From positions 7,618,001 through 7,682,000 of the forward strand of contig NC_090967.1 of the NCBI RefSeq assembly GCF_040807025.1: DNA of 64,000 nucleotides. The letters run 5' to 3'. The DNA is from Struthio camelus. Lineage: Eukaryota > Chordata > Aves > Struthioniformes > Struthionidae. The notes beneath the pieces were generated by a model. That model was not told the DNA's origin, did not search any database, and saw only the letters and a program-made list of their open reading frames with translations. Of this stretch, positions 35,301 to 44,665 are shown in pieces. The translations under genes were made by a program, and so were the position numbers. How positions within the stretch are numbered: position 1 is the stretch's first letter; the number at the start of each line of letters is the position of its first letter.

Positions 35301-38271
35301 TTGAAAAGGTGCATCTCCCCTGCACAGTGTGGTGGGACAGTCCCACCTCGGGCCCCAGACACAGCATTATCCTAGCACCGTCCAGCCCTTCAAGCTCTGT
35401 CAGCTCAGGAGCAGTGCTGTGTGAAAACTGCCAGGCTTGTTTCTGCTCAGGAATCTCCAGGCTGTGCTTCCCTGCCTTGGACAGTCCAGTCCAGAGACTG
35501 CTAAAACAACATTCACATCTATTTTCAGTATGCTAGTAAGCGTGATGTGCTTCCTGCAGAGTAGGAAGAAAACAATGCCAAGAAGGGATGAAGCCATCAA
35601 GATGAGCAGGCTTCTCTCAAAGGCAAAGCTCGATAACCCCTGGAATGAGTTCCCACAGACAAAAGGGGGCAGGGGAGTTTCCAGGTTTCAGTACAGTCTT
35701 CTGCCCCTAACAGAAACAGCAAGCAAAGCTCAGCACCTCTCTGCTGCTTAGAAAACAAACAAGCACTTCAGGCTACTCCCCGGATGTTATTCTCACCTAA
35801 GGCCTTTAGAAACAAATTCCACCTCATCTTGCAATTAGCATCTCTGCACACCTGACATGGAGGGGAGCCGGAACGCCCCACACACAGCGTGGAAGTTGAG
35901 CTCACAACGCCCGCCCGTCCTTCTAGTCTGCCTGTCCAAAACAACTCCCTGTGTGTTTGCTTCCCCAGCTGCATACCAACACTGACGGGGGCAGAGCTGA
36001 CAACAGGGCCAAGCTGTTTCCAGATGACAGAAACACAGCGGTGATGTAAGCGTTTGATGTTTATAAGAAGGTAAATGGGATTTGAAGGCCGAGACCAAGC
36101 AATATACCTGAACAAAACCAAACGGTAGGCAGAGCAAAGCCAGACGTCTCAGAAGGCCTAAGATTATTCCCCCTTCTTGCTGTAAGGGACATGGCTACAA
36201 CTAGATGATCAGAGGAAAGACTTTTTACCTTTTATCAGAGCTTAAAGGGGAAAAAAAATCCACTCTTTGGCACTGTGATTAACACACACATTGATGAATC
36301 TCTAAAAATAGTTGTTCACCACTGAAAAACAGACCAAGTCAAAACTGGCCACACTGCATAGTTCAGGTGCTAAAAATAAATGCGCTCAAACACCATGCAG
36401 CAATCCATGTCTCCAGCTCGAGCAAAGACAACAGACCCACAGTTGGGTTCCCTTGCAGGCACGGGCCACAAGAACAGAAAGACTAAAGCAAGCGAAGGAG
36501 ACAGGCTCACTGTCAGCCTTTGAGTGAGAAGACAAAGCTGCTCCTACAGCAGCATGATGGAGAAATACAGTAACATCCCTGCAGGGCCACTATTTTAGCC
36601 CATCAGCACCGCACTTCCCCACAAGGTTAGAGACAACTTCTCTCCACGTTGCAGCATAACCTCTGGTGAATGTTTTTGCTTTCTGGGTGTTTCCCAAAAG
36701 GTCAACATCCAGAAACCAAAAACACTGTTAAGATTAGGATTTAAAGTGCATAGTAACTCTCAAACATTTCTTGCTCTCTCAAGTCCTGCACACGCAAATT
36801 TAGAACAGTTAGGTCTGTTAAGCGACCGTGCCAGCTAAAAATCACTCTGCTTAGCAAAGGCTCCCCAGCGATTCAGAATCGCTATTCTCTCTCTCATCCT
36901 TTCTCCTCCGTGGAGCTAGACCCATGGACCTAATGCAGTCCCCATTCAGAAAGGTAATTGCAGACTAGGCTTCGGATGCTTCTGGAATTACAGCCTCAAC
37001 AATACACGATGCTGCCTAACCCACTCATCAGCTAATAGCCGTTAAAAGATTAGTGTAGAAGGCAGAGACACATCTGTCTTTGTCCCTATTGCCCAAAATC
37101 TGATCCTCAGCTCAAATGCCTTTTCCCCCCGTCCCCCCTTTCACCCTGCCAGATTCAGTCCTGTGGCACAAGTTGTTCTTATCATGAGTCAAAGAAGCCT
37201 CATATCTGTGGGGAGCGATGGGAATTACCGTGATCTGTCTCTTTAAGTACGTTACCGTCCTGTTTTCCAATGTAGCCCTTTGTTTGACTACTCTGTTCTC
37301 TTCAACACAGAGGAAGGGGTGGAAAGAAGGAAAAATGAAAAAGATATTGGGTTTTAACCCATTTTGTGTGTATGCATGAAGCTTCAAATGGTTCAGGGCA
37401 GAACAGGCATACAACACAAGGCCTTGTGCCGCGCTGTGCTCTGGTCAAACCGCTGAACTTCTCCAAATAATCCCTTTTGTTGTCCTGGAGAGGATCAGAA
37501 CAAAACCTTCCAGAGGCTAGATGGTCCCAAAAGGGGACTCTGAAAGCAGCCACGCTGCTTACATGGAAGAGGCTGACATTGTCACCAGCTGAAAGAGGGG
37601 ACTCGGCCCCTTCCCTCTCCTCTCACACAGGAGGTCTGATCTACTGCCAAGGAGTACATCTGCCGAGTTTGAAAACTCTCGGGTACAAAGCAGGACCGTG
37701 AGCTCCCGAAAGGGTGAAACTTCACGCTTCCTTGAGGGTTCTAGAGCTTCGCATTGAGGGCCAGAAGAAGGGATGATGGAAAAGGGCTCCACTTCAGCAG
37801 AGACATAACACCCGTCTTCGAAGCATCCGACTCGCCTGCCACAGCCCTACATCAAAAACAAGTCACCCGGTTTCTTGGCCACAGCTGACCCCGGGGCTGG
37901 CTCACCCGCTCGGTGCCTCCCCACCCAGGCAGCGACAGGGCGGAGAGAGAGGAGCGCGGGGGGCGGCTGGGGGGGAGAAAACAGCTGCGCAGGTTGCACA
38001 ACACCTGGAGGGGGCACACTGGCCCTTCCGCGGGGCCTGCCCCACAGCGCCCCCGGCCCGCCGCCCCCCGCCCGCCGGGCCCCGCCGGCCCCACCTTGAA
38101 GTAGCCGCCCTCGTAGTGGGTGTTGGGGGGCCCGAAGATGGCCACCTCCCAGTTGTAGAGGTCCCCCTCGTCCACCAGGCTGACCCGGAACCCTTCCACG
38201 GGCTCCTCCTGCAGCCCCTTGAGCTCCAGCAGCAGCGCCTTCTGCGAGCTGGGCACCGGCGGCCGCGCCAT
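32309..38271 (-). CDS. CDC34: CDC34 / UBE2R1 ubiquitin-conjugating enzyme, 235 aa
   Basis: E2 enzyme that works with cullin-RING (SCF) ligases to build Lys48-linked ubiquitin chains, for example on CDK inhibitors. Exons on the minus strand: 38095-38271, 34555-34641, 33762-33859, 33212-33346 and 32309-32519, with GT-AG borders and phases 0,0,2,2. The protein starts [20 protein letters not shown]. It has the HPN motif in MWHPNIYE (residues 83-85) and the active-site Cys93 in TGDVCISIL. The CDC34-type acidic insertion [17 protein letters not shown] follows Cys93. The C-terminal tail is acidic ([20 protein letters not shown]) and ends SGNEES; this tail binds the cullin basic canyon. Length is within one residue of human CDC34 (236). 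Upstream in-frame Met codons give no conserved sequence, so the start at MARPP is firm. The neighbouring genes favour CDC34 over UBE2R2. Confidence 0.97.
34642..38094 (-). other. CDC34: CDC34 intron 1
   Basis: Intron of about 3.45 kb between the first two coding exons. No other exon, RNA gene or clear mobile element was recognised in it. Confidence 0.8.
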
Positions 38272-38378
38272 GCCGGGACCGGGCGGGACCGGACCGGGCC
38301 GGGACCGGACCGGGCCGGGGGGGAGGCGGCGGCGGCTCCTGCTGCTCCGCGCGCGCCGCTCTGAGCCGCCCGCGCGGG

Positions 38379-38488
38379 GCACCACGGGAGCTGTAGTCCG
38401 CCCGCGCCCGGCCCCGCCCACCGCCGCCCTGCCGGCCAATGACCGCGCGGCTGCCGGCGCGCGGAGGAGGACGCGGGCTTACGTGACG
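38379..38488 (-). promoter_or_regulatory. CDC34: CDC34 promoter: ZNF143/THAP11-type site, CCAAT box, CRE-like site
   Basis: On the gene strand, ACTACAGCTCCCGTGGTGC (38379-38397) fits the ACTACAnnTCCCAGnATGC element bound by ZNF143/THAP11. A CCAAT box is at 38436-38440 and an ACGTGAC CRE/E-box-like core at about 38482-38488. All lie 110-220 bp upstream of the start codon in a CpG island, the usual position for a housekeeping promoter. Confidence 0.6.
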
Positions 38489-38569
38489 GCGGTCCGCGAG
38501 GGCCTTGTTACCTCAGCGGGGACGGGGCCGGCGGGGCTCCACCCCCCTCCCCCGGCGGCCTCCCTCCAC

Positions 38570-39470
38570 CTCGGCCCCGGCCTCCACCCCCCGGGGGGCC
38601 TCCCCGCACCACAGTCCGGCCTGGGCCTCCACCCCCCGGGGGGCCTCCCCGCACCACAGTCCGGCCTGGGCCTCCACCCCCCGGGGGCCTCCCCGCACCA
38701 CAGTCCGGCCTGGGCCTCCATCCCTCCGGGGGGCCTCCCCGCACCACAGTCCGGCCTGGGCCTCCATCCCTCCGGGGGGGCCTCCCCGCACCACAGTCCG
38801 GCCTGGGCCTCGACCCCCCGGGGGGGCCTCCCTGCACCACAGTCCGGCCTGGGCCTCGACCCCCCGGGGGCCTCCCCGCACCACAGTCCGGCCTGGGCCT
38901 CCATCCCTCCGGGGGGGCCTCCCCGCACCACAGTCCAGCCTGGGCCTCCATCCCTCCGGGGGGCCTCCCCACACCACAGTCCAGCCTGGGCCTCCATCCC
39001 TCCGGGGGGCCTCCCCGCACCACAGTCCAGCCTGGGCCTCCATCCCTCCGGGGGGCCTCCCCGCACCACAGTCCAGCCTGGGCCTCCATCCCTCCGGGGG
39101 GCCTCCCCGCACCACAGTCCGGCCTGGGCCTCCATCCCTCCGGGGGGGCCTCCCCGCACCACAGTCCGGCCTGGGCCTCCACCCCCCGGGGGCCTCCCCG
39201 CACCACAGTCCGGCCTGGGCCTCCATCCCTCCGGGGGGCCTCCCCGCACCACAGTCCGGCCTGGGCCTCCATCCCTCCGGGGGGGCCTCCCCGCACCACA
39301 GTCCGGCCTGGGCCTCGACCCCCCGGGGGGGCCTCCCTGCACCACAATCCGGCCTGGGCCTCGACCCCCCGGGGGCCTCCCCACACTGTGACCCCGGCCT
39401 CCACCCCCCAGGGGCCTCCCCGCACCACAGTCCGGCCTGGGCCTCGACCCCCAGGGGCCTCCCCACTCCA
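38570..39470. repeat. 46-bp GC-rich minisatellite upstream of CDC34, about 19-20 units
   Basis: The landmark CACCACAGTCCGGCCTGGGC starts at 38607, 38652, 38696, 38742, 38789, 38835, 38879, 38926, 38972, 39018, 39064, 39110, 39157, 39201, 39247, 39294, 39340 and 39423, with one degenerate unit around 39384. Steps are 44-47 bp. Three unit types alternate: GGGCCTCCACCCCCCGG, GGGCCTCCATCCCTCCGG and GGGCCTCGACCCCCCGG. It starts about 300 bp upstream of the CDC34 start codon. Long open frames on both strands here are repeat artefacts. Confidence 0.96.
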
Positions 39471-42206
39471 TGGCCTGGACTCGACCCCAGTCCGTGGAAG
39501 GCTCCTCTAGGAGAGGCCACGGGGGCCGGACGGGGCCCCGCTCTGCGGAGGCTGGCATTGAAGGGAGCCCCCAGAGCCATTTCGCCCACCTTTGGCCCCG
39601 CAGTCGCGTTTCGAGGGGCCCAAGGGACCGCAGAGCCTCCTGGCGCCAGGGGGTCACAAACCCAACTGCCTCCTCCGCGGCCGGAACCTTCCTGCATCTT
39701 CGCAGCGCACATTCTAAGACCCTGTTTAAACGCTTCTGACGTCTTACAACACGCTCAATTTTCCCGCCAAACATAAATTGTTCAAATACGCAATATTGTT
39801 TATCAAAGATTTCCCCTTTCAGGCTAAACAACTGCTTTTAGGCTGTCACCTTGCTGTCTTTGGGTTCATCATTGCCTGATGGCCAGAAGAGACCATCCAC
39901 ACCGTCGCGCGTCAGGACGCTCTCTGGATCACTGACAAGCGCATCACTTCACGGATGGTAACACCGGAGCCCTGGCTGATGTTTGTAACACAGTCGTGCT
40001 GCTTCACATCAGGCTTCGGCATGAGTAAAGTGGTTTACGTTTTGCTAGATTATTATACCTGTCAGCTAGGAGGAAGCACTTAGTGCAATTACTACACTTA
40101 CATAATATTTTAGGGCAATTTACAAGGCAGAGTACAGCAACACTGCTTGCACATACAAGAATGGGAAATTGCCTGGTAATAGGAAAAACAGTACCGTTGA
40201 TTTGGCTTTTTGAGCACCCCTGAGAAGAGCAATCACTGGCTCTGCAACACTCACTGGTTACTTCCTGCAGTCTAGTGAGAAAGAAGATGCTTGCACTCTT
40301 ATTTGCCCCGTGAAGAACTGCAGAGCACAGGAAAGGTTTATTTCAGTAGGCCTATTTTCTACTCCCCCAAGACAGTCAGGCAGGCAGACTTCAGCACTGA
40401 TGATTCTGTAAGCTGCAGCAGCAGCAACCACCCCCTCATCCCTTCCCACTATGAGCCTAGAAACTATGAGCCTACGTGCCTAGAAACGTCCAGAGCTAGT
40501 GACGGCCTTTCTCCCTTTCACAGCACTAAAAAGGCAGTCAGTTTTCCAAATTTGATTGAAATGGAAGTCTCAAGAAGAAAAAATAAATTAAAAAAAAAAA
40601 ACACACAGAGAAGGCAACAGTGCTGAGCAGCTGCTCCCAAGAATGAGGAAAGCAGTGAGAAACACAGGAAGCGGCACATGGCCAGGCCTTAGGCAACATC
40701 CAGGTCGAGTTTACTCACAGTCTGGATGTGAAGCAGAGGCCACTCTCGGAGCAGCCCCAGCGGAGATCGAGCCGTCCAGCACGGCTGGTTCCTCCCCCTC
40801 TCGTCCCCTCACAGCATCAGTCAGCTGCCGCCCGGAGCTCCGCGTGCGCTGGTTTGGTCTAGTGCCCTCTCCCTGCCTCGCTCATTCAGACACCTCCTGC
40901 AGGGATCAAAATAGCCCTTCCAAAAAGAAGGAGCCCCACAGTATCAAGGACGTCCTTTTTTCAGCTTTTTTTCATAGCAAGCACAAGTGCTTTGCACTGC
41001 CAGATCTTCACATGAGCAGGCTGCCAGAAGCCAAAAACAGTGAATCCTTAAAGAAAGAGGCTGTCTCAAGATTTGAGCACTTGCAATTTATCTGGCACTA
41101 AGTATTACCAAGCAGTAAATAAATTTGCCATTAAATAATAACAATAATTTTTTAAAAAGCTTTAATATATTACAGTAAACCAATAACTGGCCCAGTATAA
41201 ATAATCAGCATGGATAATTTAAAATAAATAATGTATGATTCAAAAAACTTCTGTTTAAAAGCAAAATATCACCTCTAAGGGAATGGAGTTTGTTTTTACT
41301 CTACGTCATGCTCAAAGTCCCAGATTATTATCAAATCAGTAGTAGTATGCATCTTTGCTTGAAAAATCATTAGTCAAGTATGAGCTTTAATTTTCAGTCT
41401 AGACTGCAGAAGCCAGAGGCAGTTTGGTAAGTTCAGAACAATGAAACACTAAGAAGAGTTTAATGCCAACATGAGCTTTACAACTCAGCTATTGGCCAAG
41501 ACAAAATGGACTTTTTGGCTAGCAGCTCTTCCCAATGAAGACTGCTTTCCAGCCAACCGTTCTTCTAAGCAAAATGTTTTAAATGCATCACAAATAATGC
41601 TTTATGTCATGCTTCAGATCAGCCCAGCATTTACCTGGGAATCCTCACAGCAGTCTGTGAGGTAGATAAGCATCACCCCTCATTTTATAGGTTGGGGGAA
41701 AACAAACCCAAAAGCAGAGACTAAGTTCCCTGCTGAAACTGCACAAATATGACACTGTCAGCATTAGAACGAAATGGAGGCTAGCTGGAGTACCAGCCCC
41801 ATGCGTAGTCCATTTTGGCTCATTTTTAATTGCTAACACTGGCCTACAGTTTACGGGCCTCCTTGCAAGATCCCAATTAAAAACCTAAAAAAGGTTTACT
41901 AATGCCAGTCGTAGATGAAGAGGTGCTACAGCTAGGACAGGCAGACCTGGATATAGAAACATCAAGTGCTAAAGGTGACTGGTCAATCACAGCGCTCAGA
42001 GCAGGGGATAAAACACGAAAATCAGTAATCTCTAGTCAAGCAGATCCAGGGCCCTCCAGCAATGAGCAGGACCTGACAAGCCCACTGGCGCCTTACTGTC
42101 CGGCTTAGGTCCTGCAACTGAAGCTTCCTTAGAACAGACTGCTCTGTTTGAAGCACTTAAGGAATTTAGGAACGGAAGCAGTGAGTGTTGGTCCCACTTG
42201 GAAACG
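39471..42206. other. CDC34-TPGS1 intergenic region and TPGS1 3'-UTR
   Basis: No gene was recognised. The TPGS1 3'-UTR enters from the right; gene-strand ATTAAA at 41825-41830 and 41386-41391, and AATAAA at 40337-40342, are possible poly(A) signals. The block around 41100-41260 is very AT-rich. Plus-strand frames of 111 and 152 codons near 40.3 and 40.6 kb show no family resemblance. Confidence 0.5.
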
Positions 42207-43285
42207 CTAGTCAATGGGTTTGACTTTCGCAACAAACAAGGCCGTGGCTTTCTTCAGGAACTCCTCCCTGCTCATGGAGACGCTCAGCTTCCTCTCCTGC
42301 AGCGCTCGGTCCATGGCCAAAGCCAAACAGTCCGGGCCCAGCTTGGAGCCGGCCTCCAGGTAGCGGATGGGCACAGAGAAGTCGCTGGCCCCGAGCGCGT
42401 CTTCCAGCGTGTGCAGGACGGCCTGGCAGACGCGCTTGTCTGCCGGGCCGGAGCCGCCGTCCAGCACGTCGTAGAGGGTGCCGGCCTTGGCGGCGAACTC
42501 CAGCAGCACGAAGCAGGTGAGCACGCCGTAGCGGAAGACGTCGAAGGGCACGGCCTCGTGGTCCCGGCACTGGATCTTCCGCAGCAGCGCGGCCACCACG
42601 TCCTCGGGCGCAGCCCCCGTCCGGCAGATCCGCCGCAGCAGCTCGCTGTACAGCCGCCCGTCGACGCCGGGCCGCTTCCGCCGGCCGCTGGCGCTCAGGC
42701 ACTCGTAGGCCATGCCCATGTTGTTGCTGAACGCCGTCCTGCCACGACACGGGGCAACACGCCCTCACCCACCGCCGCGGGGCCGGGGCCGCCCTCCCGG
42801 CCGCCGCCGCCCCACCACCCCGCCCTCCCTCCTCCGAACTGCAACTCCCAGCGTGCTCCGCGCGCGCGGTCCCGCCGGGAGCACGGGGCGCCGCGCCCCG
42901 GGGCACGCCGGGAGCTGTAGTCCGCGGCTCCCCGCCCCGCCGCTCCGCACCTGTGCGAGTGATGGGCCAGGCGCACGTACCACAGGGCCCGGGCCAGGCG
43001 CTGCGACGGCCCCGGGGGCTCCGCGGCGGCCTCGCCCCCCGCGCCGGGGCCGCTCAGCACCAGCTTCTCGAAGTAGTCGGCCAGGAAGGAGACGGGCTCC
43101 TCGGGCCGCGCCTCCAGCACCTTCAGCAGCGCCTCCCGCACCATGGCGGTCACGCCCGCCTGCAGCAGGAACTCCGCCTCGGTGCCCAGCCCGCGGGCCG
43201 CCGCCGCGCGAGCCGGCTCCGCCAGCCCGCTGCCCGCCGCCGGCACCGGGGCAGCCGCCGCCCGCCGCTTCTCGTACGCCGCCAT
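42207..43285 (-). CDS. TPGS1: TPGS1, tubulin polyglutamylase complex subunit 1, 288 aa
   Basis: Regulatory subunit of the TTLL1-containing tubulin polyglutamylase complex, which adds glutamate side chains to tubulin in axonemes, centrioles and neurites. Two exons on the minus strand, 42951-43285 and 42207-42738, joined in phase 2 across a 212-bp intron. The protein starts [18 protein letters not shown]. Conserved blocks are [39 protein letters not shown], the junction segment [51 protein letters not shown] and the C-terminus [10 protein letters not shown]. There is an RII-like helical segment near the N-terminus. Length matches human TPGS1 (290). The start codon lies inside a YY1-type AAGATGGCGGC sequence, and downstream codons match the family from Met-Ala-Ala onward, so this start is preferred. 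Confidence 0.96.
42837..42923. promoter_or_regulatory. TPGS1: Inverted pair of ZNF143/THAP11-type sites in TPGS1 intron 1
   Basis: On the plus strand, AACTGCAACTCCCAGCGTGC begins at 42837 and closely fits the ACTACAAnTCCCAGCATGC element. On the minus strand, GGACTACAGCTCCCGGCGTG (within 42901-42923) is a second copy facing it. Both lie inside the 212-bp intron and the CpG island. Confidence 0.6.
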
Positions 43286-43505
43286 CTTGGCCTCGGGCGG
43301 CGAAGGCCGGTTCCGGCCATCTTGGCTGGGGGCCGCCATTCCGCCGGGGCAGGAAGCTCCCGCGCCGCCATCTTGCACGCTGGCATCCAATCCGTGGGAG
43401 GGGAAGAACGCGAGCGCGCCGCCATCTTCGTCCCGGGCAGCCAATCAGTTGGCGGGAGGAAACGCGCCCGGCCGCCGCCAAGCCTGCGGGGCGCCATCTT
43501 GACTG
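43279..43505 (-). promoter_or_regulatory. TPGS1: TPGS1 start region: five YY1-type sites and CCAAT boxes
   Basis: The gene-strand core AAGATGGC occurs five times: at the start codon (43279-43290), 43315-43325, 43364-43376, 43419-43430 and 43491-43501. A weaker GAATGGCGGC lies at about 43332-43343. They match the YY1 consensus AAnATGGCGGC, spaced 35-70 bp and all in the same orientation. CCAAT boxes at 43387 and 43441 add NF-Y potential. Confidence 0.65.
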
Positions 43506-44153
43506 CGGGCAGCGCGGCCCGCGGTAGCCCTAGCTGTCCCAGCGCGGCGGGGGCCGCACCGACACCTGCCTCCTGCCGGCCGTCCCCTCCCGCGACGCAG
43601 CCCCTCCCCAGCCCGGCGGGAGGGCGCGGGCGCGGGCGCGGGCGGACGGCGCCCCCCGGCCCCGGCCGCCATGGCTACTCCGGGCAGGTGCCGCGCCCTC
43701 GGCCGCAAGTCAAGCCCCTGCCCTGGGCATTTCCGAAGGGAGATGGTGTCAGCCGGCCTGGAGCAGAGCAGCCGCCCTGTCGAAGGGACGGGGGCGAGGG
43801 GTGGGGGAGCGCATAGGGGCGGTTTTGGCTTTGTCAAGGAGGCTGCTCCGGCCTGGCGCTCCAGGCGTGAACACCAGCCCTGCTGGGTCAGGGCCTGGCC
43901 GGACGGGGCCTGGGCCTCTGCTTCAGCACTGCCCATGATTTTCTGCTGCAGCCAGAACGTCTCCTAAGAGATGCTCTGTGAGGCTTGTGGGTCGAGACCT
44001 CAGGCACCCCTCGGCCAAGCAATCAGGCGTAAACGCATACCCAAACCCCCCGCACAGACGCAGCCTGCAAAGAGGACAAGCAAGAGCCAAAGGACCAGAA
44101 GGAAATTTGTTTGGGGTGGAGACCAAAAAAACAGAAAAAAAATCACAAAACCC

Positions 44154-44159
44154 TTTATT
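44154..44159 (-). terminator. MADCAM1: MADCAM1 candidate poly(A) signal
   Basis: The plus-strand TTTATT reads AATAAA on the gene strand, about 510 bp downstream of the MADCAM1 stop codon. This leaves less than 0.7 kb to the TPGS1 start region. Confidence 0.65.
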
Positions 44160-44665
44160 AGAAAAGGATCCCCCCCTGTGCACAGACACTCTATGCGGTG
44201 GACTGGCCTCCTCACTCAGTTTTCAATGCGCAGATTGTTAACGCAGCCGGTTTCACCCACTGCACCACCCACAGCGGTTTCCTGACATGTTTTTTGTAAC
44301 AGAGAGGACTTTCCCTCGGTCGGCAGACTGTCGGGGCGGCCGTGTGTGACGGAGCCCCCCCGGCCCCTCTGGAGGGGCTGCCCTGCCGCGCGAGGGGCAC
44401 GGCCGCCTTCACGGAGCCGCTGCGAGATGACCCAGCCTGAGCGCTGCGACGGGGCCAGAACGCCTCCGGCCTGTCCGTCGCTGCGGGTGCTTCGCTCTTC
44501 TCTCGGGTCTCACAGCAGCACCCCGCAGCCGGCAGCTCCTCCGGCCCCTGGCAGCCTGGCACTGCCGGGCGCGCAGCTCCCCCGGGGGCCCGGCAGGTCC
44601 AGCAGCTGAGACGGCGCTCAGGACTGGTCCGGGGGGCTGTGGGCACCTGTAGGCAGGTCCCACTC

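Noticed and set aside
38219..39831. Several 300-450-codon frames on both strands with PPGGLPAPQSGLGLH-like repeats
   Set aside because: They are translations of the 46-bp minisatellite upstream of CDC34. The unit length varies between 44 and 47 bp, so no frame is kept from copy to copy.
40291..41101. 111- and 152-codon plus-strand frames between CDC34 and TPGS1
   Set aside because: Unrelated to any family I know. The first contains a short direct repeat and a Lys-rich end from an A run, and the region probably overlaps the TPGS1 3' flank.
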